DNA of 35,879 nucleotides from Chitinophaga pinensis (GTDB lineage Bacteria; Bacteroidota; Bacteroidia; CAMBQF01). Shown piece by piece: positions 10,300 through 19,843 of this stretch. The position numbers and the translations under genes were made by a program. Numbering within the stretch: the first letter of the stretch is position 1; each line of letters begins with the position of its first letter. The stretch lies in contig CAMBQF010000014.1 in NCBI GenBank assembly GCA_945869825.1, forward strand, positions 1 through 35,879. The letters run 5' to 3'. The notes below the pieces were generated by a model that had not been told where the DNA came from, searched no databases, and saw only the letters and a list, made by a program, of their open reading frames with translations.

Positions 10300-11256
10300 C
10301 TATATAAACTGGGCACCATCCTCAATCTTATTCCCGGCCAGATATTCGTGTATTTTCATTCGGCGTTTGCCGGGTGCTTGCAGTTCCAACACATCTAAAT
10401 AACCACCCGCAGCAAACACTTTTAAGTAGCTCTTATTGTCCGTTTCTATAGTTCCTGTGGCATTGGTATTATCGGCAAGGGTTAACTGCGTGCTATATAC
10501 TTTAATATCGCTTTGCTTACCATCTACACCTATATATATAGTATAAGCAGCTGGGTATGGACTTAAACCCCGCACATGGTTATGTATTTGCTGTGCGGTT
10601 TTGGTCCAATCTATTTTGCATGTTTCCCTAAATATTTTGGGTGCATGCTTAATGTCTTTTTCTTCAACCTGGTCTTGCGGAATAGGTTTAACATTATTTG
10701 CTTCTATAGCCTGTACTGTTTTTACTACCAGCCCTGCACCTACTTCCATTAACTTATCGTGCAGAATGCCTGCATTATCATCGGGCCCTATGGCCAAACG
10801 TTCCTGAAAAATAATATCGCCAGTGTCTATAACATGCTTCAAAAAGAAGGTGGTAACGCCCGTTTCTTTTTCGCCATGTATAATAGCATGGTTTATGGGT
10901 GCCGCACCGCGGTACTGAGGTAGCAATGATGCATGTAAATTAAACGTGCCCATAGGGGGCATATCCCAAAGTGCTTCGGGCATCATTCTAAATGCAACAA
11001 CAATTTGCAGGTCGGCTTTTAAGGCACGTACCTCATCTAAAAAAGCAGGGTCTTTTAAATTGGTGGGTTGCAATACATGCAGGTTGTGCTCCACCGCGTA
11101 TTGCTTAACGGCCGATTGTGAAATTTGTAAACCACGGCCCGATGGTTTATCGGGGGCGGTTATTACCCCTACTATATTACATCCGTTTTTAACTAATGCA
11201 TCTAACGATGCTACTGCAAATTCGGGTGTACCTAAATATATAATGCGTAACGACAT
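10300..11256 (-). CDS. fmt: methionyl-tRNA formyltransferase
   Basis: SLRIIYLGTPEFAVASLDAL, HASLLPQYRGAAPINHAIIHGEKETGVTTF; start ATG 11256 preferred over 11274, which overlaps a -7 element. Confidence 0.95.
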   Translation of the reverse strand: MSLRIIYLGTPEFAVASLDALVKNGCNIVGVITAPDKPSGRGLQISQSAVKQYAVEHNLHVLQPTNLKDPAFLDEVRALKADLQIVVAFRMMPEALWDMPPMGTFNLHASLLPQYRGAAPINHAIIHGEKETGVTTFFLKHVIDTGDIIFQERLAIGPDDNAGILHDKLMEVGAGLVVKTVQAIEANNVKPIPQDQVEEKDIKHAPKIFRETCKIDWTKTAQQIHNHVRGLSPYPAAYTIYIGVDGKQSDIKVYSTQLTLADNTNATGTIETDNKSYLKVFAAGGYLDVLELQAPGKRRMKIHEYLAGNKIEDGAQFI

Positions 11257-11263
11257 ATTAATA

Positions 11264-11271
11264 CAAAGGTA
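11264..11271 (-). promoter_or_regulatory. -7 element TACCTTTG, fmt
   Basis: Perfect TAnnTTTG with 7 nt to the ATG. Confidence 0.45.
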
Positions 11272-11551
11272 CAATGTTGTAGTGTAGCATTACATACCTA
11301 TTATATTGTATATAATAGTAATTCGCTTTTTAATTGCACTAGCAACTTGCAAAAACATGCTTTTATGGTATTTCAATTTTAGTGCTAAAACAGTTTTTGC
11401 AAACTCATAGCAAATGGAAAGTGAATTTCAGATACAGATACACATTTACACTAACAAGATTTATTGTATGTCTTCTATTCGCAATTTCAATAAAAAATAA
11501 AAATGCAATTTACCTTTCATTTTTTATCATCAATATTTTTATTTGCAACAA

Positions 11552-11581
11552 AAATCCCCGCCTCTTTCGAAACGGGGATTT
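11552..11581 (-). terminator. Rho-independent terminator downstream of H1-like gene
   Basis: AAATCCCCG ... CGGGGATTT stem; T-rich on the minus-strand 3' side (TTTTTGTTGC). Confidence 0.7.
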
Positions 11582-11616
11582 AGCAGAATTAATCGAAAAT
11601 TCCTTTTAGAGAAAAA

Positions 11617-12000
11617 TTACTTTTTCTTTTTAGGAGCCGCTTTTTTAGCAACTGGTTTAGCAGTTACTTTTTTAGCTGGAGATTTTTTTACTGCCGGTTT
11701 TTTAGCGGCTACTTTTTTAGGAGCTGCTTTTTTTGCCGGAGCTGCTTTTTTTGCTACTGCTTTTTTTGCCGGAGCTGCTTTTTTAGCTACTGCTTTTTTA
11801 GGAGCTGCCTTTTTAGCTACTGCTTTTTTAGGAGCTGCTTTTTTTGCTGCTGGTTTAGCAGCTGCTTTTTTAGGAGCGGCCTTCTTAGCTGCAGGCTTTG
11901 CTGCTGCTTTTTTGGCTGGTGCAGCTTTTTTAGCTGCTGGCTTTGCAGCCGCTTTTTTCGCAGGAGCGGCCTTTTTTGCTGTTGAAGTTTTTGTTGCCAT
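11617..12000 (-). CDS. histone H1-like Lys/Ala/Pro-rich repetitive DNA-binding protein
   Basis: 127 aa almost wholly built of KKAAPAKKA / KKAAAKPAA / KKAVAKKAAP units. Confidence 0.85.
   Translation of the reverse strand: MATKTSTAKKAAPAKKAAAKPAAKKAAPAKKAAAKPAAKKAAPKKAAAKPAAKKAAPKKAVAKKAAPKKAVAKKAAPAKKAVAKKAAPAKKAAPKKVAAKKPAVKKSPAKKVTAKPVAKKAAPKKKK
11640..11975. repeat. degenerate tandem coding repeat (GCTGCTTTTTT-type units) within the H1-like gene
   Basis: Visible repetition of 'ggagctgcttttttagctactgc' style units; encodes the K/A repeats. Confidence 0.75.
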
Positions 12001-12360
12001 ATTTCTTTTTTAGTTTGATTGAAATATTATACATAGTTACTATCAAACGCTCATAAATGCTATACCCCCATGCAAAGATTTATTAACAGCCAACAAGGGT
12101 GTTTTTGTTAATTACTCAAAATAATTAAACAAAAAAATAAACAAATTTTTCTGAACATACTGATTTTACTATATGTTCAGCAGCGATACGAAAAGTGTTG
12201 TAAAAATATATCGGCAAAAATATTATTTACTATTGCGCAAAAAAATAAAAAAAAGCTGCAGAATATAATGACTTACATGTAAATTATGAAACGCTACACG
12301 CCTTTATTTACAAGCTACACAGAAGATGAAAGAAAACAAGAAGAGTGGGTGAAAGAAAAT

Positions 12361-14964
12361 TTACTTACCTATTAATTTTTTTATTTCGTTTAGCTTCATC
12401 AACGCTTCAACAGGTGTAAGTGTATTGATGTCTATGCCCTGCAATTCGCTATGAATTTGTTCCAACACAGGGTCATTCAACTGAAAGAAACTTAATTGCA
12501 TACCTGCTGCAGCCGCCTGTACATCTGGCTTTCCGGCTGCACCACCAGCGTGTGTTTGTTCCAGTTGTTTTAAAATTTCGTTTGCACGCGATAAAACTTT
12601 TGCAGGCATGCCGGCCATTTTTGCAACGTGTATACCAAAACTATGTTCGCTACCACCGGGTGTCAATTTCCGCAGAAAATGCACTTTGCCGTTCGCTTCT
12701 TTAACAGAAACATTATAATTTTTGATGCGGTTGAACTGGTCTGCCATGTCATTTAACTCATGGTAGTGGGTAGCAAATAATGTTTTTGCCTTTGCTGTTG
12801 GGTGTTCATGTATAAACTCTGCAATGGCCCATGCAATAGATATGCCATCGTAGGTACTTGTGCCACGGCCAATCTCATCTAACAACACCAAACTGCGATT
12901 GGTTAAATTATTTAGAATGCTTGCTGTTTCATTCATCTCTACCATAAAAGTAGATTCACCCGACGATATATTATCTGATGCGCCAACGCGTGTAAATAAT
13001 TTATCTACCAACCCTATACGTGCCGATGTTGCGGGCACAAAACTACCCATCTGCGCAAGCAATACTATCAATGCTGTTTGACGCAGCAGCGCGCTTTTAC
13101 CGCTCATGTTAGGGCCGGTAATTACAATCATTTGCTGGTTGGTATTGTCCAGATAAATATCGTTTGCAATATATACTTCGCCAACAGGTAATTGCTTTTC
13201 TATAACAGGGTGGCGGCCGTTGCGTATGTCTATTATAAAGTCTTCTTCTATTGCTGGCTTTGTGTAATTATTTTCTTCAGCCAGTATAGCAAATGACATT
13301 AAACAATCTACCCTTGCAAGTAACGATGCATTAAGCTGAACAGGCTTTATATACTCGCCTGTGGCCAGTACCAAATCGTTGAACAACTTGGTTTCCAATG
13401 CAAATATTTTATCTTCTGCACCTAATATTTTTTCTTCGTACTCTTTTAATTCAGGTGTTATGTAACGCTCTGCATTAACTAACGTTTGCTTGCGTATCCA
13501 ATCAGTTGGTACTTTATCTTTATGTGCATGGGTTACCTCAAGGTAATAGCCAAACACATTGTTAAACGCCACTTTTAACGATGTAATGCCCGTGCGTTCA
13601 ACCTCTCGTTTTTGTATTTGTAATAAATAGTCTTTGCCTGAGTATGCTATTTTGCGCAGCTGGTCTAACTCTTCAGAAACTCCTTCGTTAATTACATTAC
13701 CTTTGTTAACCAACACCGGTGCTTCGGCATTCAATTCTTTTTCTATGCGCTCAACTAATGTTGTGCAATTATTTAGCTGTTCGCCAATGGCACGCAGCGC
13801 GGTATTTTTTGATGCATCGCAAATGGTTTTTATTGCCGCAGAAAATTGCAATGCTTTTTTAAGCTGATACAACTCGCGTGGAGAAATACGTAATACCGAC
13901 ACACGTGAAATGATGCGTTCTAAATCGCCCACCAATTTTAGGTGATTGGTAATTTCTATATTAAGGTCTTTGTTCTTTAAAAAATAATCAACCACTTCAA
14001 GCCTGTCTTCAATTGGCTGGCGGTCTTTTAGCGGAAGTGCTACCCAACGTTTCATTAAACGCGAACCCATTGGAGTAACTGTCTTATCAATTATATCAAT
14101 AAGTGTTACTGCATTTTCATTTAATGAATAAGAAAGCTCCAGATTGCGGATAGTAAACCTGTCTAACCAAACATAACGGTCTTCATCAATACGCGCTATG
14201 CCGGCAATATGCGCGGTTTTATCCTGCATATTTTCGTTTAGGTAATGCAGTACCGCACCTGCGGCAACAATACCTAAATCTAACTCATCAACACCAAAGC
14301 CTTTTAACGATGCTGTACCAAAATGCTTAAGCAATAAGTTACGTGCAAAATCAGTTTTAAAAACCCAATCGTCTAGCGTATAAGTATAGTACTTATCAGT
14401 AAAACTTTCTACAAACGCTTTGCGGTTATTTTTTTCAAATATAACTTCGGTAGGCCTAAAGCTTTGCAGCAACTTATCTATATATGCATGGCTGCCTTGT
14501 GCAACTAAAAACTCACCAGTTGATACATCAATAAAAGCAATGCCACAGTGCTTAACATCAAAATGTATACAAGCTAAAAAGTTATTGTTTTTATGGTCAA
14601 GTATTTTATCGTTGTATGCTATACCGGGCGTAACTAAATCGGTAACACCACGCTTAACAATATTCTTTGTCAGCTTTGGGTCTTCAAGCTGGTCGCAAAC
14701 GGCTACGCGCAAACCCGCACGTACCAGTTTAGGCAAATAGGTATCTAACGAGTGATGGGGAAAACCGGCAAGCTCTATATGTGATGCAGAACCATTGGCA
14801 CGCTTGGTTAAAACAATACCTAAAATTTTAGCAGCCTTTACTGCATCCTCTCCAAAAGTTTCGTAAAAATCGCCAACGCGAAAAAGCAGCAAAGCATCGG
14901 GGTACTTGCCCTTAATCTCTGCATACTGTTTCATCAAAGGTGTTTCGCTACTGCCTTTTGCCAT
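12361..14964 (-). CDS. mutS: DNA mismatch repair protein MutS
   Basis: 867 aa; N-terminal [34 protein letters not shown], Walker [43 protein letters not shown]. Confidence 0.98.
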   Translation of the reverse strand: MAKGSSETPLMKQYAEIKGKYPDALLLFRVGDFYETFGEDAVKAAKILGIVLTKRANGSASHIELAGFPHHSLDTYLPKLVRAGLRVAVCDQLEDPKLTKNIVKRGVTDLVTPGIAYNDKILDHKNNNFLACIHFDVKHCGIAFIDVSTGEFLVAQGSHAYIDKLLQSFRPTEVIFEKNNRKAFVESFTDKYYTYTLDDWVFKTDFARNLLLKHFGTASLKGFGVDELDLGIVAAGAVLHYLNENMQDKTAHIAGIARIDEDRYVWLDRFTIRNLELSYSLNENAVTLIDIIDKTVTPMGSRLMKRWVALPLKDRQPIEDRLEVVDYFLKNKDLNIEITNHLKLVGDLERIISRVSVLRISPRELYQLKKALQFSAAIKTICDASKNTALRAIGEQLNNCTTLVERIEKELNAEAPVLVNKGNVINEGVSEELDQLRKIAYSGKDYLLQIQKREVERTGITSLKVAFNNVFGYYLEVTHAHKDKVPTDWIRKQTLVNAERYITPELKEYEEKILGAEDKIFALETKLFNDLVLATGEYIKPVQLNASLLARVDCLMSFAILAEENNYTKPAIEEDFIIDIRNGRHPVIEKQLPVGEVYIANDIYLDNTNQQMIVITGPNMSGKSALLRQTALIVLLAQMGSFVPATSARIGLVDKLFTRVGASDNISSGESTFMVEMNETASILNNLTNRSLVLLDEIGRGTSTYDGISIAWAIAEFIHEHPTAKAKTLFATHYHELNDMADQFNRIKNYNVSVKEANGKVHFLRKLTPGGSEHSFGIHVAKMAGMPAKVLSRANEILKQLEQTHAGGAAGKPDVQAAAAGMQLSFFQLNDPVLEQIHSELQGIDINTLTPVEALMKLNEIKKLIGK

Positions 14965-14993
14965 GTTGCGAAAATAGTTAATTCAACCAAGAG

Positions 14994-15024
14994 TTTGCTG
15001 CTTATTTATTAGCAACTACATTTG
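14994..15024 (+). promoter_or_regulatory. full-consensus Bacteroidota promoter with no clear downstream gene: TTTG-N19-TACATTTG
   Basis: TTTG 14994-14997, 19-nt spacer, TACATTTG 15017-15024; ATG 15029 follows 4 nt later but its frame stops at codon 5. Confidence 0.6.
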
Positions 15025-15223
15025 AAACATGAAACCATGGTAAAAAAAGAGTTTTTGGATTACTATTGCATTACTTATGCCTGTGATGTTTTGGATTATT
15101 ATATGTTTTCTGTTAGGTCAGGAAATACCTTTATTATTTTGAGAACTTTGCTTTTTAGCCTACTTTGTATCTCTATTTAATATACCATTGCAGGTTATAT
15201 TTTATATAGCTAATTATAGAAAG

Positions 15224-15254
15224 TTGAGCACTAACCACAAGTATAGTATTTTTG
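15224..15254 (+). promoter_or_regulatory. Bacteroidota-type promoter TTG-N20-TATTTTTG for the 15325 gene
   Basis: TTG 15224-15226, 20-nt spacer, TATTTTTG 15247-15254. Confidence 0.6.
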
Positions 15255-15324
15255 TACTTTTATTATTGAATGTTACAAGCATTACATATATATTAATAAG
15301 TGTTTATTATTTTAAAAAAGAATA

Positions 15325-15843
15325 ATGCAGGCAAATTTCTACCCAATAAACAAAAGCAGGTTTGTACTAATGTTGGTATTTTTTGTACTGCTTGCCATAG
15401 GCAGCCTTACAGGTATATACTATATATATACCCACCCAAACGATGATGGCTATGTATACATGCCACGCATAGTTATAGCGTTACCAATATTAGGTGTATT
15501 AGGAATTATTTTTGCCTTGTTAAATATATTCTCAGGCAAAAAGGGGTTAACAATCAGCACTGCGGGGCTTGCATTAAACTATGGCTTAAATAAATTTGGC
15601 CCCATTGCGTGGACAGACATTGTGAGCGCCAACAAAAAGCGTTATCTGATGAACAACTACCTGGTTGTTTATTTAAAAGACCCTGCTGCATTTGTTGCCA
15701 CGCGTAAAGGGTTTAACAAACGGATGTATAATGAGAATTGGTCGGCGCACGGTTCTCCGTTGGTAATAAACGCTACTCAACTAACCGGTGATATGGACAC
15801 CATACTTGCCGAAATAAAAAGCAGAATTACGGTTAGTGCATAA
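15325..15843 (+). CDS. two-TM membrane protein of unknown function (PH-like C-terminal half possible)
   Basis: 172 aa; two hydrophobic helices then ISTAGLALNYGLNKFGPIAWTDIVSANKKRYLMNNYLVVYLKDP. Family name not assigned without a search. Confidence 0.7.
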   Translation: MQANFYPINKSRFVLMLVFFVLLAIGSLTGIYYIYTHPNDDGYVYMPRIVIALPILGVLGIIFALLNIFSGKKGLTISTAGLALNYGLNKFGPIAWTDIVSANKKRYLMNNYLVVYLKDPAAFVATRKGFNKRMYNENWSAHGSPLVINATQLTGDMDTILAEIKSRITVSA

Positions 15844-15846
15844 ACT

Positions 15847-15885
15847 ACTAAGCCCCGGCAAATACCAAGGCTTAGTGGCTTTTAA
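15847..15885 (+). terminator. possible terminator of the 15325 gene
   Basis: ACTAAGCC...GGCTTAGT 8-bp stem followed by ggctttta; weak T-tract. Confidence 0.4.
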
Positions 15886-15896
15886 AAGTATAGAAA

Positions 15897-16307
15897 TTAC
15901 GACGCTTTTTTTGCGGGCACTACAACTTTACGCACTGGCGGGTTGTTTTGCACAGGGCTGCGCTTTACCAACCCAATGCGTTGCATAAAGGCCCTGAACC
16001 TACTGGCGCTTTTACCTACTTTGGTGCCGCTTACTTTTGCCCTTACCTGTTTTTCAAACGCCTGGTATTCTTTGGTTTTTACTACCTCGTTATAAATACC
16101 ATTTAGTGTTTGGTTAGATAATATGGCAGGCGATGCTGTTGTATTACTATTGTTGGTGTTGTTATTATTTACGCTGGTATTGTTAACGGGCGGCGTTGGT
16201 GTAGGCTGACTATTAGTTCCACCTTTTAATCCTCCGTTTTGACTGTAAGCTGCTGCGCAGAAGTAACTACTTAGAATTACTATAACTGCAATAACTTTTG
16301 TTTTCAT
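15897..16307 (-). CDS. secreted Asn/Thr/Pro-rich protein with basic C-terminus, unknown function
   Basis: 136 aa; signal peptide MKTKVIAVIVILSSYFCAAAYSQ, low-complexity PTPTPPVNNTSVNNNNTNNSNTT, Lys/Arg-rich tail. Confidence 0.65.
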   Translation of the reverse strand: MKTKVIAVIVILSSYFCAAAYSQNGGLKGGTNSQPTPTPPVNNTSVNNNNTNNSNTTASPAILSNQTLNGIYNEVVKTKEYQAFEKQVRAKVSGTKVGKSASRFRAFMQRIGLVKRSPVQNNPPVRKVVVPAKKAS

Positions 16308-16413
16308 GGTTGTATAACCTGGTTACCCTAATATATTCAATCTACGTGCCAAACTCTGCATTGCTCTATTGACAGGCATTTAAAGCCAATTTTTAAGCCC
16401 TGTAATTTATAGC

Positions 16414-16421
16414 TACCTTTG
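16414..16421 (+). promoter_or_regulatory. -7 element TACCTTTG, 4 nt before ATG 16426
   Basis: Perfect TAnnTTTG; weak -33. Confidence 0.45.
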
Positions 16422-16425
16422 CCCA

Positions 16426-16743
16426 ATGGCAGATTTTACAGCACTGGTTACCTATTATACACAAGAGCAGGGTGGACGAAAAACACCTATTGGCGCTGAA
16501 TATAACCCTGTACTGCGTTTTGAAAACGTAGAGGGAAACATTGCAGCCGACCAGGATTTTACAGGCCGTACCGATGTTTTTCCCGGCGAAAGTATAGAAA
16601 CAGAATTTACATTGCTACGCAAAGAAGATTTGGAAAACAGCTTGTATTTAGGCCAGAATTTTGAGCTGACAGAAAGCCGTGTACCCATTGCTACAGGTGT
16701 AGTATTGGAAATACAAAACATAAAACTGAAAAAGAAAAGCTAA
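16426..16743 (+). CDS. small stand-alone protein resembling EF-Tu C-terminal (domain 3) beta-barrel
   Basis: 105 aa; VFPGESIETEFTLLRKEDLENSLYLGQNFELTESRVPIATGVVLEIQNIKL resembles the EF-Tu PGD...[21 protein letters not shown] layout. Confidence 0.65.
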   Translation: MADFTALVTYYTQEQGGRKTPIGAEYNPVLRFENVEGNIAADQDFTGRTDVFPGESIETEFTLLRKEDLENSLYLGQNFELTESRVPIATGVVLEIQNIKLKKKS

Positions 16744-17261
16744 TGCGCAAACTGGCAAACGAAGAGCTTAACCGTTTAAGCAGAGAAGAGTTTAGGGATG
16801 CTGACAAGCGTAAGCTGATTATTATATTAGACAATGTGCGCAGTTTAAATAACGTTGGCTCCGTATTCCGCACAGCAGATGCTTTTTTAGTAGAGGCCAT
16901 TTATTTATGCGGTATTACCGGTACGCCACCCAATAAAGAAATTTACAAAACAGCATTAGGTGCTGACGAAACCGTAAGCTGGAAATACTTTGCCACCACA
17001 ATGGAAGCAGTAGAAGCCTGCAAACAAAACGGCTATGCTGTTTATTCAGTAGAGCAAGCCGAGGGCAGCATTATGCTAAATGATTTTACCTCAAATAATG
17101 ATGCCACTGCTTTGGTATTTGGCAACGAAGTAAACGGGGTAGATATTGATGTTATCAATGCATCAGCCGGGTGTATAGAAATACCACAAGACGGCAGCAA
17201 ACACTCGTTAAATATATCAGTAAGTGTAGGTATTGTTGTGTGGCAGGTTGTTAAAACATAA
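16743..17261 (+). CDS. SpoU/TrmH-family RNA 2'-O-methyltransferase
   Basis: 172 aa; LIIILDNVRSLNNVGSVFRTADAFLVEAIYLCGITGTPP, ALVFGNEVNGVD, IEIPQDGSKHSLNISVSVGIVVWQ. Confidence 0.93.
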   Translation: MRKLANEELNRLSREEFRDADKRKLIIILDNVRSLNNVGSVFRTADAFLVEAIYLCGITGTPPNKEIYKTALGADETVSWKYFATTMEAVEACKQNGYAVYSVEQAEGSIMLNDFTSNNDATALVFGNEVNGVDIDVINASAGCIEIPQDGSKHSLNISVSVGIVVWQVVKT

Positions 17262-17287
17262 TATATAAAGAACTGTTTTTAAAGCTT

Positions 17288-17983
17288 ATGAATAAGATGA
17301 GAGTAGATATATGGTCGGATGTGGTATGCCCGTTCTGCTATATTGGCAAACGCCAGTTTGAAATTGCGCTGGACCAGTTTGAACATAAAGACAAAGTTGA
17401 AGTTACCTGGCATAGTTTTCAGTTAGACCCTAATACGCCTAAACCGGCTGTTGGCAATATATACGACATGCTATCAAAAAAGTACAGTTTGACTTTGGAA
17501 AAAGCCAAAGAAATGACACAGGGTGTGATAGATATGGCTGCATTGGTTGGTTTGTATTATGATATGGACAAAGCTAAACCCAGCAATACGTTTGATGCCC
17601 ACCGCCTGATACATTTAGCCGCTAAAAACGGCTTGGCTGATAAGGCTGAAGAAACATTTTTCTCGGCTTACTTTACCAAAGGCGCTGATATTTCTGACGA
17701 AGAAACATTGAAAAACCTATCGGCTGAAATTGGATTAAATGCTGCTGAAGTAGATGCTGTTTTAGCAAGCGATGAGTTTGCCGATGCCGTGCGAATGGAC
17801 CAATATAAAGCCCAACAAATGGGAATTAAAGGTGTACCGTTTTTTGTGGTGAACCAACAATACGGAATATCTGGTGCGCAAGGTGGACAGGTAATTTTAA
17901 AAGCCCTGCAAGGTATTTGGGCCGAGCAAAACCCCGCCCCTGCAACTGATGGCGAAAGCTGTGAGGTTGATGGTGAATGTTAA
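17288..17983 (+). CDS. DsbA-family oxidoreductase (FrnE-like)
   Basis: 231 aa; MRVDIWSDVVCPFCYIGKRQFEIAL (CPFC active site), GIKGVPFFVVNQQYGISGAQ. Confidence 0.9.
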   Translation: MNKMRVDIWSDVVCPFCYIGKRQFEIALDQFEHKDKVEVTWHSFQLDPNTPKPAVGNIYDMLSKKYSLTLEKAKEMTQGVIDMAALVGLYYDMDKAKPSNTFDAHRLIHLAAKNGLADKAEETFFSAYFTKGADISDEETLKNLSAEIGLNAAEVDAVLASDEFADAVRMDQYKAQQMGIKGVPFFVVNQQYGISGAQGGQVILKALQGIWAEQNPAPATDGESCEVDGEC

Positions 17984-18044
17984 ATAATTATCAGGCTGTA
18001 ATTTATAGATAAAACCGTGCTACTAATCATCAAAAATTAGTACA

Positions 18045-18311
18045 ATGGAAGATTCTAAAAAAGTAACACAACCAAAAAATTACAATAAAGCAGCTTACGC
18101 TATATTTGTAATTGCTGCTATTGTATTTCTGTTTACGGATAAGGACACTAGCAATACGGCTATATTTTTAGGTGTAGCCATAATATTCGATCCCTTTGAT
18201 GTAAACCAGAAATGGGCAGAAAGGCCCTATTGGCAAAAGGCTTGGCTAATTATCCATTTAGGTGCCGCAGCTGCTGCGTTTGGATATCTTATTGGAAAAG
18301 ATTTACTTTAA
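18045..18311 (+). CDS. small two-TM membrane protein, unknown function
   Basis: 88 aa; hydrophobic helices YAIFVIAAIVFLF and AWLIIHLGAAAAAFGYLIG. Confidence 0.6.
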   Translation: MEDSKKVTQPKNYNKAAYAIFVIAAIVFLFTDKDTSNTAIFLGVAIIFDPFDVNQKWAERPYWQKAWLIIHLGAAAAAFGYLIGKDLL

Positions 18312-19843
18312 AACTGGAAGTAAATAAAGGGCTGTATCTCGGCTGATTTAACCTGTATAACGATATAGGCAATAACCAATATTAAAGCCGCTTTACCAAT
18401 AAGCGGGGTATTAGTTACTACTTTTTGCAAGCCCATTTTAAAGCGCGTTGGGGTAAAGTGCATTAAATAACCCAACACTACCAATACAATTACGTTAGGG
18501 TAGCCCTTGATAAAGCCAATCCAAATTTCGGGGTGGAAAGCATAAACAATGCGGCCCATTACCTGGTGCGCCACATCAATATTCGGGGCGCGGAAATATA
18601 TCCAGCAGAAACATACAAAATGGAACGTAAAGAATATACCTACTAATTTGGTAAAGGTATTTTTCCGTACATCAAATACAGTGCGAATAGCTTTATCAAA
18701 ACCAAGTGCGAGGCCATGCAAAGCACCCCATAAAATAAACTGCCATGCAGCGCCGTGCCATAAGCCACCAATAAGCATGGTTATCATTTGGTTTACATAC
18801 TGCATTACTTTGCCCTTACGATTACCGCCTAACGATATATACACATAATCGCGTAACCAAAATGAAAGAGACATGTGCCAACGGCGCCAAAACTCAGTAA
18901 CATCGGCACTTTTATATGGCGAGTTAAAGTTTGGTTTTAGGGTATAACCAACTAACTGTGCAATACCAATGGCCATGTCAGAATAGCCAGAAAAATCGCA
19001 GTATATCTGCAGCGCATAAGCATATACCGCGGCCAGATTTTCAAAGCCTGTATAAAGGCCAGGATCGTCAAAAACACGGTCTACAAAATTGGTGCTTATA
19101 TAATCAGATATAACAGCCTTTTTAAATAAACCGGTGGCAATTAAAAACACTGCACGGCCAAATTGTGCTTTAGTAATGGTGGTTTTTACCCTTATTTGTG
19201 GCAGGAAGTCGGCAGCGCGAACAATAGGCCCTGCAACCAAATGCGGGAAGAAGGTAACGAAAAAAGAAAAGTCTAAAAACGATTTGGTAGGCTTAAGCTG
19301 CCCACGGTAAATATCAATAGTATAACTCAGCTTTTGAAAGGTAAAGAATGATATACCAACGGGTAGAATCATGTTGTCAATATTGAAATAGCCCACCCAA
19401 CTGGCTATGTTTATTGTCTCTAAGCCATTGTTTAGTATGTTGGAAATAGTCTCTGTATCAACCCCGACATTTTTTAAAATAAAGCCCGCGTATTTAAAAT
19501 AAACAAGGGCCCCCAGGTTGACGAGTAAGCTGGCTATTAACCACCCCTTTTTACCCCCTTTGGTTTGTGATGCTTCTATGCGGTTACCGATTAAAAAATC
19601 GAGAATTGTGGAGCCCACCAACATAAACACAATGGTACCACTGGATTTATAGTAGAAGAAAAGCGAGAACAATGTAAGGTAAAACGTGCGCGTAAAAGTG
19701 TTGCGGTATACCATGCCGTATACCAGCATAAAAGCCGCAAACATCCATACAAAATAGCCCGTGTTAAAAAGCAACGGCTCTTTGGCATTGTATTCTAACA
19801 AGCCGTTAAGTTTACTAAAATCTATATTGGGCCACGTAAACAT
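18308..19843 (-). CDS. MBOAT-family membrane O-acyltransferase (AlgI/PatA/DltB-like)
   Basis: 511 aa; EFWRRWHMSLSFWLRDYVYISLGGNRKG, MLIGGLWHGAAWQFILWGALHG. Confidence 0.92.
   Translation of the reverse strand: MFTWPNIDFSKLNGLLEYNAKEPLLFNTGYFVWMFAAFMLVYGMVYRNTFTRTFYLTLFSLFFYYKSSGTIVFMLVGSTILDFLIGNRIEASQTKGGKKGWLIASLLVNLGALVYFKYAGFILKNVGVDTETISNILNNGLETINIASWVGYFNIDNMILPVGISFFTFQKLSYTIDIYRGQLKPTKSFLDFSFFVTFFPHLVAGPIVRAADFLPQIRVKTTITKAQFGRAVFLIATGLFKKAVISDYISTNFVDRVFDDPGLYTGFENLAAVYAYALQIYCDFSGYSDMAIGIAQLVGYTLKPNFNSPYKSADVTEFWRRWHMSLSFWLRDYVYISLGGNRKGKVMQYVNQMITMLIGGLWHGAAWQFILWGALHGLALGFDKAIRTVFDVRKNTFTKLVGIFFTFHFVCFCWIYFRAPNIDVAHQVMGRIVYAFHPEIWIGFIKGYPNVIVLVVLGYLMHFTPTRFKMGLQKVVTNTPLIGKAALILVIAYIVIQVKSAEIQPFIYFQF

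Noticed and set aside
10260-10310. TATATATA-rich tract near the fmt stop
   Set aside because: Short low-complexity AT run, expected in an AT-rich spacer; no clear element.
11298-11318. AT-only inverted repeat CTATTATAT-tgt-ATATAATAG upstream of fmt
   Set aside because: Low-complexity AT palindrome in an AT-rich spacer; too weak to claim as an operator.
11382-11609. 75-aa plus-strand ORF upstream of the H1-like terminator
   Set aside because: Runs through the terminator hairpin and into the H1-like 3' flank; composition follows the AT-rich spacer.
11543-12013. 156-aa plus-strand ORF rich in Phe/Ala/Leu, looks like a membrane protein
   Set aside because: It is the reverse complement of the Lys/Ala repeat gene (AAA/AAG codons read as TTT/CTT). 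The minus strand has the sensible start, terminator and family.
16400-18008. 13-mer CTGTAATTTATAG present at 16400-16412 and 17996-18008
   Set aside because: Short AT-rich match with no shared context; likely chance.
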